From positions 163,332-227,331 of the forward strand of contig NZ_FNOX01000014.1 in assembly GCF_900107155.1 (NCBI RefSeq): 64,000 bases of DNA, given 5' to 3'. Each line of letters begins with the position of its first letter. Positions within the stretch are counted from its first letter, which is position 1. Both the position numbers and the translations under genes were made by a program. This DNA is from Pseudomonas salomonii (GTDB taxonomy: Bacteria > Pseudomonadota > Gammaproteobacteria > Pseudomonadales > Pseudomonadaceae). Under the pieces are notes generated by a model. The model did no database searches. It worked only from the letters and a program-made list of their open reading frames with translations, and was not told the DNA's origin. Positions 59,603 to 64,000 of the stretch are shown piece by piece.

Positions 59603-59752
59603 TGTGGGAGCTGACTTCTTGTGGCGAGCGGGCTTGCCCCGCGTTGGGGCGCGAAGCGGCCCTGACACCTCACGACGCGATACATCTGGAAAACCGCGTT
59701 GACTCTCCTGGGGCTGCTGCGCAGCCCAACGCGGGGCAAGCCCGCTCGCCAC
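59603..59752. repeat. Large inverted repeat (REP-related)
   Basis: Begins with a TGTGGGAGCTG half, then GTGGCGAGCGGGCTTGCCCCGCGTTGGGGC (59621-59650) pairing with its inverse at about 59724-59752, giving nearly 30-bp arms. A third variant of palindrome in the window, after the DLH gene. Confidence 0.8.
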
Positions 59753-59760
59753 AACACCCC

Positions 59761-59967
59761 GCCTCTCAGCTTTGATCGGTGTTGCCTGATCGACATGCAG
59801 TGTTAAAGGCCAGCAATCCATATCCCTTTAACTTGCAGGAAGTTTCCTAGACAATCCTTTGGCCTTGCGCCTGCTCACGCCACTCGCTAGCCTTCGCTCT
59901 GTCGCTGCCTATCAGCGAACAGGTGTGGAAACCTGAAACAAGTAGGCCCCTTATCAGGAGCTTATGC
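59761..59967. other. Leader of the DUF6124 gene
   Basis: About 200 bp between the repeat and the DUF6124 start. It holds AACTTGCAGGAAGTTTCCTA (short palindrome GGAAGTTTCC) and purine-rich stretches; no open frame or recognised RNA. Confidence 0.4.
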
Positions 59968-60261
59968 ATGAGCAATACAACGCGCTTCACCCCCAGCCGC
60001 GAAATACTTGAACGCGCCCTGAGCCACTACTTGCAACCCACCTCACCGCAGTCCTTTACGGTGCATCACGACCTCAGCTTCGAAGACGCCCTCGCCCAAC
60101 TCTGCGACCTGCTGCGCTGCGCAGCCGCCACCGCAGCCGACACCACCCAAGGCCTGACAGGCTATCAACGCCACATGGCCGGTGCCACCGAACACCTGAT
60201 CGACATGGCCCAAACCCTGGCCGACCGTGCACTGGAGTGCCTGCAACCCAAAACCTGCTGA
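59968..60261 (+). CDS. DUF6124 family small protein
   Basis: 97 residues, helical, no signal peptide: FTPSREILERALSHYLQP, FTVHHDLSFEDALAQLCDLLRCAAATAAD. This is the DUF6124 family, multicopy in fluorescent pseudomonads, function unknown. Start at 59968 with CAGGAG six bases upstream. Confidence 0.75.
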   Translation: MSNTTRFTPSREILERALSHYLQPTSPQSFTVHHDLSFEDALAQLCDLLRCAAATAADTTQGLTGYQRHMAGATEHLIDMAQTLADRALECLQPKTC

Positions 60262-60277
60262 CACACCACAAACCAAC

Positions 60278-60355
60278 TGTGGGAGCTGGCTTGCCTGCGA
60301 AGGCGGTGTGTCAGTGCGGGATTAATGGCTGATACACCGCCGTAGGCAGCAAGCC
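60278..60355. repeat. Degenerate REPIN
   Basis: Left arm TGTGGGAGCTGGCTTGCCTG is intact, but the right arm (GGCAGCAAGCCGAACTG) has decayed. From 60356 to 60516 only a short palindrome (GGGGCCCC) and a T-rich stretch are seen. Confidence 0.6.
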
Positions 60356-60516
60356 GAACTGAGCACTTTCCCTCATGAGCCAATTTGCCGATTCAGGAAG
60401 GTTTTTTCAACAGTTGTAACTTAATGAGTTTTAGAAGGAAGAATCGGGGGCCCCTCAGGTTCTGACCCCAGTTTTTCCTTCCAAATTCGCCTCTTCCTAT
60501 AAAACCATTAGTACCA

Positions 60517-60804
60517 TCAAACATCCTGCGTCAATATACTTATAAACCTATCAAATGCCTGAGAAACAGACTCCCCCTCTTCTGGAGAGAGCAACACATT
60601 CATAACCTGATAATCAATGGTCAAGTCATATATATCAATACTCACCCAACCTTTAGACCAAAATTCGACAGTCCCTAGCTTATTGAACCCTTCCAGCTCT
60701 ATCCTTTCAAGGCCACCAAAATCTCCATCAGCAAATGATGAGTACTCTAGAGAAAACCCCTTCAAACGTGGTTTTACGCTTTCATCAAACCAAGAGCTAT
60801 CCAT
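60517..60804 (-). CDS. Immunity-protein-like hypothetical (orphan)
   Basis: 95 residues (99 if GTG 60816 is used). Acidic, soluble, aromatic-rich: DSSWFDESVKPRLKGFSLEYSSF, GLERIELEGFNKLGTVEFWSKGWVSIDIYD. Size, charge and place at the tail of a CDI locus suggest an immunity protein whose toxin is gone, but I cannot name a family. Distinctly AT-rich. Confidence 0.6.
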   Translation of the reverse strand: MDSSWFDESVKPRLKGFSLEYSSFADGDFGGLERIELEGFNKLGTVEFWSKGWVSIDIYDLTIDYQVMNVLLSPEEGESVSQAFDRFISILTQDV

Positions 60805-60922
60805 AAGAGCTTTCACTTCTTATCTAGAATCTCTATATAAAAAAGGGTACAGATTTTTTCTCCATGCTTAGAAAATAGCAACCTGCAGATGGGTGGAAAA
60901 TAAATTTGTTCCCTACTCCGCA

Positions 60923-61405
60923 TCAAGCAGTGCCGGACTTCCCGTCGTCATAGATGTCGGCAAGACTGCGTACCTTGGTCAAGTTGCCGGTTTGAATCAC
61001 GATGGTCTTGGCGAACATATCGCCGAGGCGGGTTCTGGACTCAAGAAAAATCCACACCCAGTCGATGATCACCAGCACCCCGGCATTGCGGGTGAATGAC
61101 TGAGAAATGCGGCAGCCCTTACGGGTTTTACGGTCGACGACCGCGATGCTGAGCAAGCGCTTGCCCAGGCTCTGGCCATTGGGCAGCGCGTCTGCGAGCA
61201 AGAGGTAGGCAAAACCTGCGAAAAACGCCGCAATGAACCCGCCCTTGGCCGTCACGGCGGGGACGGACGCCGACAGCACCTCGGCGCCGAACTTGACGAT
61301 GAAAAAAATCAGCACCGCGATGCCAGAGTCGATGATTCGGGCCAGCAGGCGACGGCCGATGCTGGCCAGAATAGTCGGCCGTTTAGCGGGGGTAATTGCG
61401 TCCAT
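60923..61405 (-). CDS. RDD family membrane protein
   Basis: 160 residues. ASIGRRLLARIIDSGIAVLIFF (R-D start motif) and SLGKRLLSIAVVDRKTRKGC are RDD signatures. Three or four hydrophobic segments. Function unknown; not obviously part of the CDI locus. Confidence 0.83.
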   Translation of the reverse strand: MDAITPAKRPTILASIGRRLLARIIDSGIAVLIFFIVKFGAEVLSASVPAVTAKGGFIAAFFAGFAYLLLADALPNGQSLGKRLLSIAVVDRKTRKGCRISQSFTRNAGVLVIIDWVWIFLESRTRLGDMFAKTIVIQTGNLTKVRSLADIYDDGKSGTA

Positions 61406-61480
61406 ACGGTGTCACTCCGACTTATGTAAACAGCAACAACGGCCAAGCTCAGCGCCCGGCCGCCTCAAGCGCTTTTTAAC

Positions 61481-61957
61481 TCACTTGCTTTCTTTTGCAA
61501 TGGTACCCAACGACGCGTCCTTGACCAGATAACGGCCTTCCACATCGCTCAGCACTTTGAGGCTGTTGCGCGCCACGGCGAAGCCCATTTCGACTTCCTG
61601 CTTGAGGTAAACCACCTCACCGGCCTTGACGTTGATCGGCATGTCAGCCCAGTTTTCAGCTTTGGAACTGATCACGTGCTGGCCCGGCGACACGAAGAAA
61701 TAAATGTACTGGTTACCACGGTTGTAACCCATCTCCGAGTCGGCTTCCTTGTCATCCAGGAACACGTTGAACCGCACCATCATCCCCACGTTGCTTGGGC
61801 GCACGACATACACCAGGCCTTTATCGGCGACGGCGGCCTTGGGCAACGAGTAGTTCGCCACGTCAGCCTGCATCTTCTCCACCGACGGCGTCGAGGAGCA
61901 GCCAAACAGCGTGGCCAGGGACAATACAACAGCAGCTTTGCAGAACAGCTTGATCAT
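61481..61957 (-). CDS. DUF2846 lipoprotein
   Basis: 158 residues. Lipobox LFGC (Cys20) after a 19-residue signal, then GLVYVVRPSNVGMMVRFNVFLDD, YFFVSPGQHVISSKAENWAD and VVYLKQEVEMG, typical of DUF2846 (Ig-like). Outer-membrane or periplasmic lipoprotein of unknown role. Confidence 0.83.
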   Translation of the reverse strand: MIKLFCKAAVVLSLATLFGCSSTPSVEKMQADVANYSLPKAAVADKGLVYVVRPSNVGMMVRFNVFLDDKEADSEMGYNRGNQYIYFFVSPGQHVISSKAENWADMPINVKAGEVVYLKQEVEMGFAVARNSLKVLSDVEGRYLVKDASLGTIAKESK

Positions 61958-62336
61958 GTACTTCTTCCTTGTGGTGTGACGGTAGAGCGGGTTGAGAGCG
62001 CCAGCGATTGGCCGGCGCGGGTTCTTTGATGCGTTTAATCATCGCCAGGGTATCGGCCGCGGGGACGAATACGTGAAGCGTTGTGCGTGGCCAAGACTTT
62101 GATGCCTTGCGGGGGGTTGGGCGCGGGGCCTGTAGTCCGGCCCGTCGCCCATATGGCGATCAGGTTTGGCGACCTAACAAGAAAGTGCAAAAGCAACCCG
62201 CTTCTTTTATTTAGTTTTCCGAGGTTCTTTGTTGCTTAAATAAATCGGTCTCTTTTTCGATGAGGTATGCCATCAAGCTCAGAGCTTAGGGGGAATTTGT
62301 GGGGATCCCTTAGGATCCCGCCCCCTTTTACTTCAA
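61958..62336. other. Intergenic region between the DUF2846 and CDI genes
   Basis: Contains the hairpin at 62288-62326 and GC-rich palindromes near 62130-62165 (GGGCC…GGCCC). From about 62180 it turns AT-rich like the CDI genes. No coding frame with protein character. Confidence 0.4.
62288..62326. terminator. Terminator after the CDI immunity gene
   Basis: GGGATCC-ctta-GGATCCC (62302-62319) inside an outer AGGGGG (62288-62293) / CCCCCT (62321-62326) pair, then TTTT on the plus strand. It lies ten bases beyond the minus-strand stop of the immunity gene. Confidence 0.6.
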
Positions 62337-62627
62337 CTAAATTTTAATAAAAACAGAGTAAGCCGGACCAAGCTCATTTCTCAAACATTCGACCAATAGC
62401 TCTCCCTCCAGCTTAAACTTACGTTCTAACCCTTCGTTCTTGAAGCCCGAGTTTGGCGGGTAATCAGGATCCAATGTTTCATCGTAAGTAGCAGCCCATT
62501 CTAATAGCCGAACCTGGAGCTCTTCAGATATCGGTAGTTCGCTAGGAGCTATATCCCGATATTCACCAGGGGACATATTCCAAAGAGGATAACACTGATA
62601 ATCCGCCATCAACTTTATATCTTTCAC
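62337..62627 (-). CDS. Putative CdiI immunity protein
   Basis: 96 residues, acidic and soluble (DYQCYPLWNMSPGEYRDIAP, then ELQVRLLEWAATYDETLDPD). The ATG overlaps the toxin stop (ATGA), the arrangement expected for a cognate immunity gene of the BECR-type CdiA tip. Sequence family not recognised. Confidence 0.72.
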   Translation of the reverse strand: MKDIKLMADYQCYPLWNMSPGEYRDIAPSELPISEELQVRLLEWAATYDETLDPDYPPNSGFKNEGLERKFKLEGELLVECLRNELGPAYSVFIKI

Positions 62628-63994
62628 TTGACACTACCCCTTGGATTCGCACCGACGATGAATCCGTTTCCTCCCACAGTCACAGCGATGTGCTGCGTCT
62701 GCCCGTTAACTGTTAGCTCATAAATTGGCCGCCCAGCTCCGGTGCCTTGATAACCAACGAGCTTACCCTCAGAAACTGCCTTCATTACAGCCCCTGGAAT
62801 CTGAGCATTCGACACTCCCATCTGAGCGAACTGACTACCATGCTCCTCGATAATGTGTTGCAACCCCGCTTTTGAGTTTCCAGTCTCTAAGAAAAGAACC
62901 TGTCCGCTAGGACTTCGAGCCGTTGCAACAACATTTTCAGGGGTAAATTTCACGCCCTTAGCAGATAATTCATCAAGCAAAGATTTGTTCAGAGCACTTT
63001 TTGCTCCAGCAGACTCAGCTACGACCTTAGCGCCAGCCCCCAGCCCTCCCGAAAGAACGATACCAGCAACTTCCGCATTCGTAGCTTGGGTCGTTTTCTG
63101 CACCGTCAGACGTAGATCATCCTGATTTTTATCTATGAAGCCTTGAACAATCTCCTTCTCCTTCGGATTCAGATCACCGCTAACGTCATAGGTGTCGAGT
63201 GCTTTCGTACCACCTTCGACATCCGTTCGCAACGCATTACAGCTTGAGTAATCCTCGCAAGCCAGCATCTGTCTGCCGGTTTTAGTATCACTGAAGCCCT
63301 CATATTTCGCGGTGACCTTCGATCGACATGCATCGGGATCTCCCGCCCCCCGACATCCTTTTAAGTCTTTCACCAAATCATCTACTTCTGGATGATTCAG
63401 ATAGTTGTACTGGGTCGCAGTACCCGCCACCCACGCTCCAGTCTGCAGGCTTTTCGCATCAGCACCATCTAGTACCGAAGCCGCAAGCACACCAATCAAC
63501 TGCGAGTTCATGACCAGCAAACCTTTCTTCTGGTCATCGGGCATATCGGCGTAGTTCTTGGCGAGGCTATCTACCAATGCTTCAGTTACGCCAGCCGCCA
63601 GGACGCCTGTGCGGAAATCGCCTCCAGAAGCCTCAGCTGCCAACCCGCCCATCAAGGCATGCAACCCAATCTTGGTAATGCCACCCTCTGTAAACCGGCC
63701 CTTGGAAACATCTCCGACCAGGTTAAATCCATAAGCCGCAAATGCATTGGCCAAGCTATTTTGCAACGCGTCCCCAAGACGGGCTTCCCCTCCGAGCGCG
63801 CGATCCACCAAGACTGATGTACCGTTTTGCAGTACCTGGTTGGCCGTGAACTGCCCCACCCCTTGCCAAGTACTCAACGGACTTGTGGTAGCTACCGCGC
63901 CAGTGTTGGGTAGTGCGGTGGAAGTACCGGTCTGGGTGCTGGTCCACTTGTCATAAACACCAGCAGTCAAGCCAGCAGTGACACCGGACACCAC
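62624..63994 (-). CDS. cdiA: CdiA/FhaB-type contact-dependent toxin, C-terminal region
   Basis: At least 456 residues; the 5' part lies beyond the window. The visible part has late-FhaB-repeat-like text (DALQNSLANAFAAYGFNLVGDVSKG, GGITKIGLHALMGGLAAEASGGDF), a pretoxin-like section, then a C-terminal toxin domain from about residue 345: FTPENVV, LEKAGLQHIIEEHG-like (AGLQHIIEEHGSQFAQMG), YELTVNGQTQHIAVTVGGNGF. GLxHIxxxHG…GNGFIVxANP resembles the BECR nuclease fold of polymorphic toxins. It is delivered to neighbouring cells by a two-partner CdiB; the CdiB gene is not in the window. Fold assignment is inference. Confidence 0.8.
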   Translation of the reverse strand: MVSGVTAGLTAGVYDKWTSTQTGTSTALPNTGAVATTSPLSTWQGVGQFTANQVLQNGTSVLVDRALGGEARLGDALQNSLANAFAAYGFNLVGDVSKGRFTEGGITKIGLHALMGGLAAEASGGDFRTGVLAAGVTEALVDSLAKNYADMPDDQKKGLLVMNSQLIGVLAASVLDGADAKSLQTGAWVAGTATQYNYLNHPEVDDLVKDLKGCRGAGDPDACRSKVTAKYEGFSDTKTGRQMLACEDYSSCNALRTDVEGGTKALDTYDVSGDLNPKEKEIVQGFIDKNQDDLRLTVQKTTQATNAEVAGIVLSGGLGAGAKVVAESAGAKSALNKSLLDELSAKGVKFTPENVVATARSPSGQVLFLETGNSKAGLQHIIEEHGSQFAQMGVSNAQIPGAVMKAVSEGKLVGYQGTGAGRPIYELTVNGQTQHIAVTVGGNGFIVGANPRGSVK

Positions 63995-64000
63995 ATAGCC

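Noticed and set aside
62037..62200. Small gene in the GC-rich part of the DUF2846-CDI gap
   Set aside because: No frame there combines a start, ribosome site and protein-like composition.

Overview
The window looks like part of a chromosome of a fluorescent-group Pseudomonas. The grounds are high GC, dense operons with ATGA overlaps, many REP/REPIN-type repeats (TGTGGGAGC…GCTCCCACA), and typical Pseudomonas families: ProP, a TonB-dependent siderophore receptor, chemoreceptors, an OsmC-YcaO fusion, and DUF6124 and DUF2834 proteins. This is family-level recognition, with no database search. I saw no tRNA, rRNA, CRISPR array, integrase or intact insertion sequence.

Layout. 1-4805: the 3' end of glgX, then an overlapping cassette (acyl-CoA dehydrogenase-like, PIG-L deacetylase, methyltransferase, family 2 glycosyltransferase) and a second, apparently catalytically dead PIG-L copy. 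5051-12759: autotransporter, exported alpha/beta hydrolase, Fur-type TonB receptor, and a six-span chemoreceptor. 12800-18040: an accessory stretch, partly AT-rich, with a DUF2971 pair, a DUF2867 protein, a topoisomerase-I-inhibitor toxin (TopAI/YjhX) followed by an HD-GNAT fusion, and a MerR-methyltransferase fusion with a MerR-type 19-bp-spacer promoter. 18171-23742: LysE exporter, SnoaL-like and VOC proteins, a DapA-like aldolase, and the reverse transsulfuration pair (CBS plus cystathionine gamma-lyase). 23743-29799: repeats, OsmC-YcaO, a TetR/O-methyltransferase divergon, an isochorismatase-fold hydrolase lacking the nucleophilic Cys, NUDIX, VOC and a decayed HIT gene. 30015-39697: dCache chemoreceptor with a FliA-like promoter, a nucleotidyltransferase/P-loop pair, a GNAT remnant, a sorbosone-dehydrogenase-like lipoprotein, an MFS organic-acid transporter with a clear promoter/operator, ProP and a GAF protein.

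39734-41504 holds a two-gene ComEC-like MBL plus trypsin-like protease module. It resembles the enzymatic half of type I AVAST and related conflict systems but has no STAND sensor next to it. After it come an AraC regulator with an Fsr-type efflux pump, a metzincin protease without a signal peptide, and an inositol-type catabolic cluster (Gfo/Idh/MocA dehydrogenase, LacI, SDR, PhyH-type dioxygenase, periplasmic binding protein) that lacks its ABC permease and ATPase. 49889-60261 is mostly ordinary metabolism and regulation (DUF2834, XRE-MmyB, amidase, CPBP, RidA, MocR/EamA divergon, YceI, thioesterase, dienelactone hydrolase, DUF6124). The right end (60517-64000) is the tail of a contact-dependent inhibition locus: a minus-strand CdiA/FhaB C-terminal region with a probable BECR-type nuclease tip, its overlapping immunity gene, and a second immunity-like gene beyond an RDD protein and a DUF2846 lipoprotein.

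Best candidates for something new: the TopAI / HD-GNAT operon, the sensorless MBL-trypsin pair, and the PIG-L cassette with its degenerate paralogue.
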